Notes under the pieces: model-generated
The model's database searches: none
What the model saw: only the letters and a program-made list of their open reading frames with translations
What the model was told of the DNA's origin: nothing
Part shown: positions 1 to 12,700 of the stretch, in pieces
Numbering within the stretch: the first letter of the stretch is position 1
Layout: the number at the start of each line of letters is the position of its first letter
NCBI GenBank assembly: GCA_903892995.1
Contig: CAITKP010000036.1
Location: 62,001-126,000, forward strand
DNA length: 64,000 nt
From: an uncultured Campylobacterales bacterium
GTDB lineage: Bacteria; Campylobacterota; Campylobacteria; Campylobacterales; Sulfurimonadaceae
Direction: 5' to 3'
Made by a program: the position numbers and the translations under genes

Positions 1-281
1 CTATTCATAATCGCGACAAAATTTTGATCATCAAGAAGTGTAACGCCTAAAATACTGATCTTTTCAAATGTATTTGTAAGCCTTGTATCAATATCTTGAA
101 AATAACTTATACTTGTTGCTGCATAAAGATTTTTTGCAGCGCGACTTGTCATTGTGTTGAGATATGAAAGCGTTCCTGCAATCCCAAGAAGTGAGACCAT
201 CGTTAAAGTCGTAAACCATAAGCGTTTATTTTGTTTCAGCTTTTCTAACAAAGCTTGAAATTTTAAGATCATCCCAAACAT
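1..281 (-). CDS. N-terminus of a membrane-anchored sensor (possibly MCP/Cache type), partial at window edge
   Basis: Not in the ORF track. Reverse strand from ATG at 281 reads MFGMILKFQALLEKLKQNKRLWFTTLTMVSLLGIAGTLSYLNTMTSRAAKNLYAATSISYFQDIDTRLTNTFEKISILGVTLLDDQNFVAIMN, open to the window edge, with one N-terminal TM helix. Confidence 0.6.
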   Translation of the reverse strand, partial: MFGMILKFQALLEKLKQNKRLWFTTLTMVSLLGIAGTLSYLNTMTSRAAKNLYAATSISYFQDIDTRLTNTFEKISILGVTLLDDQNFVAIMN

Positions 282-335
282 AAAAGAACTCCATTTCTAT
301 CATTTTTTGTTTTATTGTAACTTATTTAAGCTTTT

Positions 336-1604
336 TTAAGGCTCAAGCATCGAATTTTGCCCGATGCGCTTCACTGGCAAGATGATATAGCTCAGCACTG
401 TTCGTTTCCCTGTAATAATATTGACATTGGCTTCCATACCGGGCATGATAGGAAGATTGCTTCCTAAATTATCTTTAAAAGCTTTTACCTTCACAGCATA
501 AAGTATCTCACCCTTTTGTGTCGTATAACTATCAGGACTTATTGAGACCAACTCTCCATCGATCCTGCCATACCTTGCATAATCATAAGCTGTGATTTCA
601 ATACTCGCTTTTTGCCCAATCCAAATACGCCCTCGATCAGAAGCTTTAATATTTGCATCGATCATAAAGCCATCTTCTAATGGAGTGATTTCAGCTACTT
701 TATCACCTGCTTTAATCGCTCCGCCAATCGTATAATAGTAGAGTTTATTCACGATTCCCTTTACGGGGGAAGTGATTAAAAGCCTTTTTGTTCTATCATT
801 GCTCGCTTGACTTTGATCAGCTGTTTGTTTTAATTTTAGATGAACATCTTGCAACTCATTGAGAGCTTTTGATTTGATCTCAGATTTTATACTGCCAAGT
901 TCAAAAACTCCCTCTTGCATTTTTCCCTTTGCGACAGGGATTTGATTTTTCACGCCATTTAACTCTGTAATCAAATTTTGTCTTTTTGCGATCTCTGCTA
1001 GATATTCTCTTTTAGAACCTGCACCTGATTTCATCAATTGTTCTGCAATAGCTGTATTTTGGTTGGCCACATCGAGCTCTACTGTGAGATCTTTTAGTTT
1101 ATTTTGCAGATCTTGAATCTCATATTTTTTCTGCTCAACTTTTTGTGTTGCTCCATTGAGACGTTCACTGCTATTGAGTCTTTCACTATAAAAAATCTGC
1201 ATCTCATTTTGCACAATTTGGGGGTGATCTTTGCTAAATTCACTGCTAAAAACTAGATTTCTATCATAAATCAAACTCTCCAATCTATGTTGTTTGGCTT
1301 CAAGTGCTACTCTCTCACTATCTTTTTCGTTTACTTCTGCTGTAAAAGAGGCTTGTTCAAGCTGGTAAATGGGCTGATTGATAGTAACTTTTTCGCCCTC
1401 TTTTACAAGAATCTTTGAAACAATCCCACCCTCCATATGTTGTAATACTTTTGTTTGACCAGAAGGAATGACTCTGCCCTCACCTCGAACAACCTCATCA
1501 ATATTAAAAAAAGCCGCCCAAAGCAAAATGACCAAGAAAAATAATCCTATAGGAATGACCGTAATATAATAGTTCCACTCTTTTTCAAGCATCATCTTTT
1601 TCAT
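336..1604 (-). CDS. HlyD-family periplasmic adaptor of a type I secretion system
   Basis: 422 aa; N-terminal TM, 'VVRGEGRVIPSGQTKVLQHMEGGIVSKILVKEGEKV' lipoyl/biotinyl motif, long coiled coil, C-terminal 'PGMEANVNIITGKRTVLSYIILPVKR'. Confidence 0.93.
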   Translation of the reverse strand: MKKMMLEKEWNYYITVIPIGLFFLVILLWAAFFNIDEVVRGEGRVIPSGQTKVLQHMEGGIVSKILVKEGEKVTINQPIYQLEQASFTAEVNEKDSERVALEAKQHRLESLIYDRNLVFSSEFSKDHPQIVQNEMQIFYSERLNSSERLNGATQKVEQKKYEIQDLQNKLKDLTVELDVANQNTAIAEQLMKSGAGSKREYLAEIAKRQNLITELNGVKNQIPVAKGKMQEGVFELGSIKSEIKSKALNELQDVHLKLKQTADQSQASNDRTKRLLITSPVKGIVNKLYYYTIGGAIKAGDKVAEITPLEDGFMIDANIKASDRGRIWIGQKASIEITAYDYARYGRIDGELVSISPDSYTTQKGEILYAVKVKAFKDNLGSNLPIMPGMEANVNIITGKRTVLSYIILPVKRIGQNSMLEP

Positions 1605-3712
1605 GATTGAACCTTTGGCGCTTGCAGCTGTCTTAAAATTTCATCTCTTGGACCATCAGCGACTATTCTTCCGCCATTAATTACCATAACTCTATCTACA
1701 AGCTCTAAAGCAGCGAAACGGTGTGTTATCAAAATCAAGGTTTTACTCTCTACAATTGGTTTAAGATGTTTAATCATCTCTTTTTCAAGTCCCACGTCCA
1801 TACCAGTAGTTGGTTCATCCAAAATCAAGATCGAAGGCTCATTGATAAGTGCACGAGCAAGACCAACAAGATGTCTTTGTCCAACAGAAAGGCGTGATCC
1901 ACCCTCGCCTACTTGAAAATTTTCTCCCTCACCTGAGCGCTTTACAAGTTCTTCTAAACCTGTCATTGCCAAAAGCTTGATAAGCATATCTTTGCCGATA
2001 TTTTTTCCGATCTCAATATTATCTTTTAATGTTCCGTTAAATAAAAAAGGCTCTTGAGGCATAATCCCAATATTCTCTCTTAGCTCCACTGGATGAATCG
2101 TATTGATCTCATGTCCATCTATAAATATCGTACCAGAAGCAGGCGTATCTAATCCTGTAAGCAAGCGAAGTACAGTGCTTTTTCCAGCTCCTGTTGGCCC
2201 GATAAACCCTACTTTTTCACCCGCTTTTATTTTAAATGTTGCATTTGTGAGTGAGGGCTGTTTTGAGCCTGCATAAGTGAAAGTAACATCATGAAACTCA
2301 ATCTCTCCTCTTAGTTTTTTAATCCCCAACTCTATATGTCTATCTGTTTCAAGAGGCATATGCCAAAATTTATTGAGTGATTCAAGCGATTCTTTAAACT
2401 CTTTATACTTGCCCAGTAAGCTAGACATATTAACAATAGGTACAATCCCGCGTCCAACTAAAAGACCAAGTGCTACAAGTGCACCGATTGTCAAATTTTT
2501 CTCTTGGATCTGATATACACCCACTACAAGAGTCAAAACAGTTGCAATTTGCATAATCACATAGGAGATATTTGTTGCCATATTTGTATGCATCTGTATT
2601 TTTAAATTTACATAATTATAAAAATTGACAAGCTGTCTCCATTTAAACAATCTTTTCGTGACTGCATTGGTCAATTTAAGCGTTTCTATACCCTTAATAG
2701 TCTCAAACAGATAGTTATGCTTGTGTTGTCCATCATGAAAAAGTTTTCGTCCTAAATTAAAAATAGGAATTTGATAAAGAAAATTTACACCTACAATAAG
2801 CACACTACAGACAAAAGTAACTATAGCAACTGATGGAGAAATAATATAAATAACTGATAAAGTCAAAAAGACAAAAGGTAGATCAAGGGCTAAGACTATA
2901 CTTTTTGACATAAAAAAATCTCGCACCTGAGCAATCTCTTTGAAAAGATTTGCTTTTGAACCCGCAAGGAGATGATCGTGTTGGCTTTGAACGAGTAAAA
3001 GCCGCTTTAGCATCTCATCTTCAAGCGCACTGCCAATGCGTCTTCCCATATTTTCTAAAATATAAACACGCACCATCTTAAAGATAGCATCAAAAACAAA
3101 GATAATTACAATGCCAAAAGTAAGAACAAAAAGTGTCTCTGTTGCAAAATTTGGAATTACTCTATTATAAACGTTCATAGCGTATAAAGGCACAAGAAGA
3201 ATGAAAACATTGATAAAAACAGTCAAAATCCCGATTCTTACAATATCTCCTTTTGACTCTAAAAGATGGTTCCAAAACCAATCTTTACGTTTTTCATCGT
3301 GTGTGAGAATATTCTTATTTTCAATATCTTTATAAAGATAAAGCAGTATCCCAAACTCTTTTACCAATTCCTTTACATGTAAGGCTTTTTTTTCACCTGT
3401 GAGCACGTCAAGTAGCTCTGTAATCCCATTTTCCAAAGAGAGAAAAACCCGCGCTTTTCCATGACCATCAGTCACAATACATGGAAAAATATGCGAGTAG
3501 GTAATATCTACTGAAGTTTCAGCCTGCTCAAAATTGAGTCCAAAATCTTTAGCTGAATGTTTTAGGTCTTCTACCTCCAAATAACTTCTATCATGAGAGA
3601 TAATGTTATTTATAGTCCCAAGCTCGACATCACCGTAGTGAAAATCGAGAATATACTTAAACGATAAAAGAAGCTCGTCTGTTGGCTTTGGTGTGGGTAG
3701 TGTGTTTTGCAT
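1601..3712 (-). CDS. Type I secretion ABC transporter, LapB/HlyB-like, with degenerate C39-like N-terminal domain
   Basis: 703 aa; Walker A 'GPTGAGKST', signature 'LSVGQ', Walker B 'SILILDEPT'; no recognisable N-terminal catalytic Cys; ATGA overlap with the HlyD gene. Confidence 0.93.
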   Translation of the reverse strand: MQNTLPTPKPTDELLLSFKYILDFHYGDVELGTINNIISHDRSYLEVEDLKHSAKDFGLNFEQAETSVDITYSHIFPCIVTDGHGKARVFLSLENGITELLDVLTGEKKALHVKELVKEFGILLYLYKDIENKNILTHDEKRKDWFWNHLLESKGDIVRIGILTVFINVFILLVPLYAMNVYNRVIPNFATETLFVLTFGIVIIFVFDAIFKMVRVYILENMGRRIGSALEDEMLKRLLLVQSQHDHLLAGSKANLFKEIAQVRDFFMSKSIVLALDLPFVFLTLSVIYIISPSVAIVTFVCSVLIVGVNFLYQIPIFNLGRKLFHDGQHKHNYLFETIKGIETLKLTNAVTKRLFKWRQLVNFYNYVNLKIQMHTNMATNISYVIMQIATVLTLVVGVYQIQEKNLTIGALVALGLLVGRGIVPIVNMSSLLGKYKEFKESLESLNKFWHMPLETDRHIELGIKKLRGEIEFHDVTFTYAGSKQPSLTNATFKIKAGEKVGFIGPTGAGKSTVLRLLTGLDTPASGTIFIDGHEINTIHPVELRENIGIMPQEPFLFNGTLKDNIEIGKNIGKDMLIKLLAMTGLEELVKRSGEGENFQVGEGGSRLSVGQRHLVGLARALINEPSILILDEPTTGMDVGLEKEMIKHLKPIVESKTLILITHRFAALELVDRVMVINGGRIVADGPRDEILRQLQAPKVQS

Positions 3713-3719
3713 TTGTTTC

Positions 3720-6700
3720 CTAAATTGCTATTACATGTAAATTGATAGTATGTGAAGTATCACTTATTGTAAGATTATGTGTTGTTAAAGAGTCTAATGT
3801 CCAAGTAGCGCTTCCTTGATCTGCTCCACCCACTGAAATATTACTATGCGTGGATGTAAAGCTAATACTCTCCGAACCACCTGACTTAATATCAAAGTTT
3901 ATTGTGTTAGAGCCTAAATCACTTGTAGATGCCAATTTATTTAAAGCATCTAAATCTATAGTCAATGAACCAGAAGCTAAAGATGCTACATCTAATGTTT
4001 CAACGTTAGAAATATTATTCATGCTGTTTGCATCTATATTTAAACCAGTAAAATTATTTAAACTGAGCGTATCAGCTCCTGCTCCGCCATCCATTGTAAG
4101 AGTATTTAATTTACTAAAATCAAGTGAAAGATGATCATCACCATCATTTGCATTAAAACTAAATGTTCCTGTAAAAGCTCCTAAATTTCCAGTTAAATCT
4201 ACGGTATCAGCACTACCACTGCCTGTTATTGTAAAAGCATCTGATGCCAAACCAGATATATTCATACTATCCGCTTGAGTAGAATTAAGTACTGTTCTTG
4301 TTGTAGTTCCAAGGGCAAGAGTCTCTATTCCTGTTACTGTTTTGTCGCTTAGGTCTATGCCGCCGCCTGTGATTACTAAAGTATCGTTTCCGCCAGTATC
4401 TGTGATTGTATCGCCTGTCGCTCCAAATTTACTAGAATCAATAGTGATAATTTCATCGCCGTTTGAAGCATGGATTTTTAGCACTCCAGCATTAGTGGTT
4501 CTAGATATGCCGCTAACATCGATTGCACCTGAACTTGCTAGGGTTATGTCAAGTGTAGCGCCACTATTTAGTGTAACATGAGAAAGATCAGAGCCATTTA
4601 CGTTTGCCATTGTCAGATTGCCATCAACCACATAAGTTTTACCTGTTACAGAGTCTGCATTACTACCGCTTGTTAAAGTCGCTCCAGAAGCTATTGTAAC
4701 AGTAGGTGTCCCTGTGAATGCACTTGTGATGGCACTGCTACCTGCTGTGATATTGACTGATTCTATGCCTGTTATTTTAGAAGCATCTATAGCTACACTT
4801 CCGCTGATATTGAGTGTATCCGTACCGCTTCCGCCTGTTAGGGTTAGATTGCCAATAGCGCTATTATTGACGATATTTGTTCCGCCAGCTGAGAGGTCTA
4901 TGGTTTTAATTCCCGTTGCATTTGCCAAAGACGCAAGCGTTGCAGTAGAGCTAGATGCGAGTTTCAGTGTCTCTATGCTCGTTGCTTTTGTAAACATTGC
5001 ATCATTTATTGTTGCGCTAGTATCTGTAATTTCAAGAATATCTGTACCCGCTGCATTTCCCGTGATAGTATCTGATGCATTTAAGTTTGTACTGATAAAT
5101 TTGAACGTATCAGCTCCCCCATTTCCAACTAAGATATCATTTTGTGTACCTGCAATGATAGTATCATTCCCGCTTCCACCATACAAAGTTACTGTACCTG
5201 TAAATCCAGCGTCAAAAGTTGGATTAAATTTGATAGTATCATCAGACCCTGTACCATTAATTTTTATGAGTAAAGGTCCGCTTACATGTAAGGTAGAAAA
5301 GTTTTGAGCGCCTGATGTATTGTTTATAATAAGTGTCGGGGTTGTTCCGCTTCCGCTTATCGTTGTTGTATCACTAGATAGTGCTGATGCATCAAGTATC
5401 AGTGTTTTGCCACTAGCGATATTGATCACACTCACACCGCTTAAATCACCTGTAAAGGTAGTATCAGCATTAATATTTATCGTCTCAATTGCAGTGATAT
5501 TTGAGGCGTTTTGGGTCATGGCTGTATCAATATTGAGTATATCAGCGCCAGTAGTTCCACCTTTATATGTACTATCTGCTTGGGCTGCTTTAAAGGTAAC
5601 TGCACTTGTCATGCCCGAAGCATCCACGCTAAGTGCAGCAGTATTGGCACTTGCATCTACTGTTGTTATAGCCATATTTGCACTACTAGCGTTTGTGCCC
5701 AAGACGATAGCACCATTATAGGCATTAAGATCTAAGGTGGATATATTTTTAAAAGTTGCAAGATTTGCATCTGAGAGGTTTGTATTTCCAGTAACTTTTA
5801 GTACATCATTACTCGCATTTCCAACCAAACTAACATTTGCAGTTGCGTCTGCTAAAAGTGAAGAAGCGTAAACAAATGTATCTATTGCAGTTCCGCCAAC
5901 AATACTAACACCACTCAAATAGCTCTCATTGGTATCTATTGTTAGCGTATTTACACCGTTTGCAAAAGTGATTTTTTCTATCTCGTGAATCGCGCCAAAC
6001 TGTGAGTCATCTATACCTGTAGAAGCATTAAGTAGATTAAGAGTATCAATACCCGCGCCATTACCACCATACACAATATCTGTACCAGATAGATTTCCTA
6101 CGGAGTAGTTAAATGTATCGCTTCCCGTCCCGCCAATGAGTGAGATGTTGTCTTGATTGAGTGTTACACTATTGGCTACACCATCTGCAAAGAGAATTTT
6201 TTGAATATTGCTAATATGTGCAAATTTACTATCATCTGCACCACTTGTAGTAAACTGATCACTAAATCGTAGTATGTTAGTGCCGCTTGCGCCATCTATA
6301 GTATCATCCAAACCAAAATTTACGCTGCTGTATCGAAATATATCGTCAAGATTTCCACCAATGAGGGTCGTTGCTCCATATGAACTTACATCTATCAAAA
6401 CATCATTAGCGCTTGTTGCTAGAAGTTGGATTTTTTCAACACCTTGAAGTGCAGCAAGATTTAACGAACCACCTCCAGTAATGGCATCCATAATCATAAG
6501 AGTATCTGTGCCACCACTATCTATGATTGAGGCATTTTCTGCTGCGGCAATTTTGATAGTGTCGTTACCACTACCACTGCTGAGTGTATTTATCGCAGCA
6601 TCGCTTGTAATATCTATCGTTTTAGCACTTGTTCCAGTATCATTTAAAATGCCTATGCCCTTAGCATTAGCATTAAAACCTAAGGTAACACTTCCGCTAA

Positions 6701-9700
6701 TGGAGCTTACATCCAGTTTTTCGATACCACTGACATTGGAGCCAAAGAAGTTGTCATCTAGAGATGCCCCAGTTATTTTTAGAGTATCGACTATTCCGGT
6801 GGAACTATTTGCATTTACGGTTATATTTGTCTGAGCTACATTAATAGAAACTATATCCGCGCCAGTTCCGGCATTGATTGTCAGTGTATTTATCGTACCA
6901 AAAGCAGTAGCATCATACGTTTTGCCATTACTGCTTGTATCTGTAACTGTATTGATCCCAGTATTTTTTGCATTTGCTGCAAGCTCTAGTGTTGTAGATG
7001 AGTTTAGAGCAGTTATATCTAACTTTTCAATAGATACTTTATTAGCAAATAAACTATCCGCCATATTTCCACCAAAAAGCACTAATGTGTCGTTTGAGGA
7101 AACACCGGCGTTTACAGCTACGTATGATTGTGAGCTAGTGAGCTTAAACACATCATCTGCATCACCCGTAGCTTTATTTGCATTGATAGCCAACGCAGAA
7201 GTATAAGCAGTTACATCAAATGTTCTAGCGTTTGAACCTAAATCTTCTACTGTCACTATTGCTGCAGTTTGAGCCCCTGAGCCCAAAGTCACATTTTTGT
7301 TAGCGTTTAGAGATGTAACATCTAGTTTTTCAACACTAGATATTTTGGCAAAATCTGTAGCCAAAATATCACTAGAGCCTGCAACTACAATCGTATCTGT
7401 ACCACTATTGCCAATAACAGTCGTCGCAGCTCTTAGATTGGTCGCATCAAGGAAGCTAAACAGATCATCGCCTAATCCTCCATCTATTTTTACTGCAAGA
7501 TTTCCTGTTGCTACATTTATCGTGTCATTGTCACTGCCGCCAACAAGTGTTCCATAAGTGTAGTTGTAGTTTGAAACAGTGTTTCCACCAGCCCCAAGCT
7601 GTATGGTTTCAATAGAGGTAAGATGCGCAAAGTCTGTTCCTGCGGTGTTGATAGTGCTTGAGTTAGTAGAATAAAAAATAGTGTCATTTCCAGCTCCACC
7701 ATCAATTGTATCCAAGCCTGTAAAATCAGCAGCGGCATATCTGAAAATATCCATACCTGTTCCGCCAATAAGAGAAACACCCATAACACTCGCATCAAAT
7801 GTCACATCATTAGCTGTATCTGCAAGCTGAATTTTTTGGATATTGCCAAATGAGACGTTTCCTATAGCCGCTGAACTACCAGTTTGTCCTCCGCTGAATG
7901 AACTAGCGAATTTAAGAGTATTTATACCTGATCCACCATTGATTGTTACATACTGATTTTGATCATTCACCACTATTGTATCTGCACCTGCACCTGCGGT
8001 AACAAAGAGTTTTGACCCTGATGTTCCAATAGTATCTGCACTTACATCAATAGTTTTAGCAGATGAGCCTGCATCACGAATTGTTAAAAATCCCGCTGCT
8101 TGGGCATTTGTACTGAGAGTCACACTAGCTGTTACTGCTGATATATCCAAAACATCAAAATTTGTTTTGTGAACCATCATCGAATCATCTATAGTAGTTC
8201 CATATGTAATTTTTAAAGTATCATTTCCAGTTCCACCATCGAGTGTATGCTGCGCCATATAAAAACTATTTCCATTAAGGGTATCATCTCCTAAACCAGA
8301 AGTCACATGTAATGCTCCTGTGTACCAACTTGAATCTATATTGATTCCAGCCGTGCGAGTTGAGGCATCGATGACATTTATCCCAGCACTTTGAGATGTA
8401 TAACCAATAGAAGCGTATGTTCCGCTAAAACTATTTAAATCCAATGTTTCAATGGAGTGCAGATTTAAAAAAGAGGAAAAATCAGACAATGAGCCAGTTC
8501 CAGTTATAACAAGCTTATCTGCTCCTGTTCCTGCAAATATAGTGTCTGCACTTGTAAGGTCTAAAAGATTGTAATTGTAAGTATCTCCCTGATTTGCACC
8601 ATAAACAGTGGCATTGACTGTTCCTAAATCTATATTATTTGACGTTCCAGATGTATCTTTTAATCGAATCACTTCTACATTGCTAATTCCAGACATCGCA
8701 GAACCTAAAATTGTTCCTGCATCCAAAAAGTTCAAAGTATCCACTCCAGTGCCACCATCAATCATATCTGCTAAACTGAGATTTGCTATAGAATAGTTAA
8801 ATGTATCTGCATTTGCCCCACCGACAAGGGTTAAAGAACCAGTCAATAAACTTGCATCAAGCGTAATATTATTAGCTCCAAGGCTTGAAAATTTGATCTG
8901 CTCTACACCACTGATCGTTGCATGAAAATTAGAAGAATCCACAGTTCCTGCATCTTTAAACTCTAAAATATCTGTCGTTCCATTAGAACCATTTACTGTG
9001 ATGGTTTGACCACGAACGATGATCACGTCATCACTTCCACTTCCGCCATTTAGTGTTAAACCGCTCGTTGCATAGCCACTGACATCAGTTATCACTGATG
9101 TAGCAGAAGTGTATGATGATGAGAAGTTGACTATACCAGCACCAAACGTTGTAGAGGCATTACTTCCAAGCGTAATTGTTGTGCCTGTATATCCAGTTAA
9201 GTCTAATATTTCAAAATTTGAAACATTACTAAACTGTGCATCAGTGATAGCAGATGAACCTGTAAGTTTAAGAGTATCTGCTGTGGTTTGTGTTCCACCA
9301 TTGATCACATCACCTAAAAGATCACCAACTGCAAAAACGACTGTGTCATTTCCGCTACCAGCGTCAATAGTATTGGTATAACCAACACCACCAATGATAT
9401 AATCATCTCCGCTTGTTCCTACAAGTGTGATCCCAGCTACGTTATTGGTATATGTAGCACTAGAACTTGATCCACTTGCTAATTGAATCTGCTGAATATA
9501 TGACATATTGCCTGCGGTAAGAGTCTCATTTCCAGAGTGCCCACTCAAAGTTACGGCATTGGTCTCACCAGATGTACTTCCTCCATTGATCAATCCAGCC
9601 GCTTGCATTTGAGCAACATCACTCAATACAAAAGTATCATTACCATCTTCACCATAAAGTGTATCTGAACCACCAGAACCTATGATAGTATCATCACCAG

Positions 9701-12700
9701 CTCCACCCCAGATCCACTCTGCTCCAGTTGTTCCAACTAACATATCAGCTTGTGCGGAACCTCTCACATAATCAAATCCGCCTATCGTATCTGTTGTGCC
9801 AAGATCTGCCGTTGCATTCCAGCCTACTGCTGTCATTGTAGTAAGATTTACATGTACGCCTGTTGTAATTAAATCATAAGAAAGAATATCTCCTTGTCCC
9901 GATCTTGTTCCAGCAGAACTATCTCCATACAATATATCACCGCTTAAATCTCCATGGATCGTATCTTGTCCACTGCCACCGTAGATTGTATTGCTTGAAC
10001 TATCTGCAACACTACTGGTACCACCATAAAGATTATCGTTACCATTTCCACCAAAAATCTTATCACTGCCCAAACCGCCATAAATAAGATCATTATCAGA
10101 ACCACCATCGAGATAATCATCACCGCCAGAACCATCAAGCGTATCATCTCCGGCTCCACCAATCAGCGTATTTGTATTATTATCACCTGTGATTACATCT
10201 TTTGCAGTATTTGAACCTATGATATTTTCGATACCCACTAAAGTATCTAAGTATGTACCTATTGTTGCAGTACCGCTTCCATTTGAAAGTGTTAGTGTTA
10301 CTCCATTTTGATAATAATAACTAACAGTATCTGTACCGCTTCCACCATCAATATAGTTGTTGCCTCCACGAAGAACTATAGAATCATTTCCATTCATTCC
10401 CAATATCGTATGCACACTTCCTGCAGCATAATTTGCCGCACTATCACCCCAAATGAGATCATCTTTATCAGTTGCTTGAATATTTTCAATATTGATGATT
10501 GTATCACTGCCTCTTGAGGCAGAGATGAGTTGTTGGGTTTTATCTGCTAAATCAATGGTAATACCATTCGTAGTATCAATAACTCCATCATTATAAAAAT
10601 CTACCCAATCTCCTACAGCTGTGGTATTTGTTCCACCATCGATATAATCATTTCCACCACCACCAGAGAGTGTATCATCTCCCAATCCGCCAGAGAGTGC
10701 ATTACTTTGTATGTCACCTCTGATTGTGTCATCACTTACAGTTCCGCTAATATTTTCTATATCATAAAAGTAGCTTTTTGTTGTACCTGCAACTTTAACA
10801 AGCCCTTGAGCACTATTATTCATAATAATCTCAAGTCCTGTTGCGCTTACATGTAAGAAATCTATCGTATCGCCACCAGCTGTTTCATTTGTTTCACCAC
10901 CATAGATTGTATCACCATCTATTGCACCATAAAAAAGATCGGTTCCGCCATCGCCGTAAAGTGTATCGGCTCCGCCACCACCTTCGATGGTATCATCATT
11001 TTCACCACCATGAATCAGTTCATCGATATTTGCACTATTTCCTTGGATATAGTCATTTCCATTTCCAGAATTAATCGTTTTGAGCAGTGTTGATACCAAA
11101 CTCGTGCCATAAATAGTGTCACTTGAATCAGTTCCATTGAGAAGTTCTACATCACTCAAAGAGATATAATCTTTTGTTGCACCCTCAACTATGGTCGCAA
11201 ACTTCACACCACCGATATCAGCTATTGCCTCAAGATGCGCCACAATTGCCGTACTATTTCCATAATTTACCGAATCAATACCGCTTCCACCATAAACAGT
11301 ATCATTTCCTGCTGCTAACCAAAAAGCATCATTGCCTCCACCGCCGTAGAGGATATTATTATCAGCGCCACCATCAATGCGGTCATTGCCCAAACCGCCA
11401 TAAATAGTATCATCTCCAACGCCTCCATAAAGCTCATCATTTCCACTTTGTGTATCATTTGTTTCGCTGAGGCCACTATTGTTATTGTTGTTGTCACCAT
11501 AGATGATATCATTGCCAGCATCACCAAAAATCGTATCAGCTCCAAGTTGTCCTGAGAGAATATTGCCTGTTATAGAACCTGTAATGGTGTCGGTATAATC
11601 ACTTCCAGAAACATTTTCAATATTTCTTATATCATCAGTTCCAGCTGTACCAGTTCCAACACTAGTAGCAAGATTTACGATAACAGTTCCTGCAATATAA
11701 TGATAATCAATAGTGTCACCGATACCAGTTGTATTGACACCGCCATCGATGTAATCGTTGCCGGTTGTCATTACGATCCAGTCATCTCCACTACCGCCAT
11801 TGATGGTGTCCATACCACTGTTTCCAGCTATTGTATCATTTCCAGAACCGCCTAAAACTATAGAAAAATTATAGACTGAGTCTGTTCCTCCTGTGTATCC
11901 TGTTATATTTGTATCGGTTACATGTAAGGCACTATTTTGTGCAATTGCATCGTAACTTGTAAAGCCTGAGGCAAGATTTATTTTTACGCCTTGTGTATCA
12001 TAACTATAATCTAGCGTATCGCTTCCTGAAGCTGTAAGAGTATCGCTTCCACCGGCTAAAATATTACTTCCGCCATAACCACGGATCGTATCATCATTTG
12101 CACCACCAAAAATAGTATCACTCAGTGATCCACCATAAATAGTGTCATTTCCACTGCCACCATCTAAAAGAAATGCTTCGTTGATTGGTCGGTACGTTTG
12201 AGTAAAAAATTTATCGTTGAGTCCGCTTCCTAAAATCGCTTCAATGCCATGTCCAGCTAAAAGCGTATCTAAGCCAACATTTGTTGCATCTGCATTTGAA
12301 ACTGTAACACCCAAAACTGAACCATCAGTAATCTCTATCGTTCCATCAGCCAAAGCAAATGCTGTAATGACCTTCGAAGATGTTCCATAACTTAAAGTAT
12401 CGCTTCCGCTTGTGCCAGTATCAGAAATAAGATCATTTCCACCACCGCCAATTAAAATATCACTGCCATCTTTACCATCAAGAATATCATCACCTAAACC
12501 ACCATCTAGCGTATCAGCTCCAGATGCTCCATAAAGTGTATCATTTCCAGCTTCACCATAAAGAGTGTTTGAAACACCGCTATCACCAGTAAAAGTTGTG
12601 TCAGTTGCGTAGAGCACATCACTGCCATCGCCACCTTTTATGATATCTGCTCCAAGTCCACCTTGAATACTGTTTGCCGTTCCATCTCCATAAAGAGTAT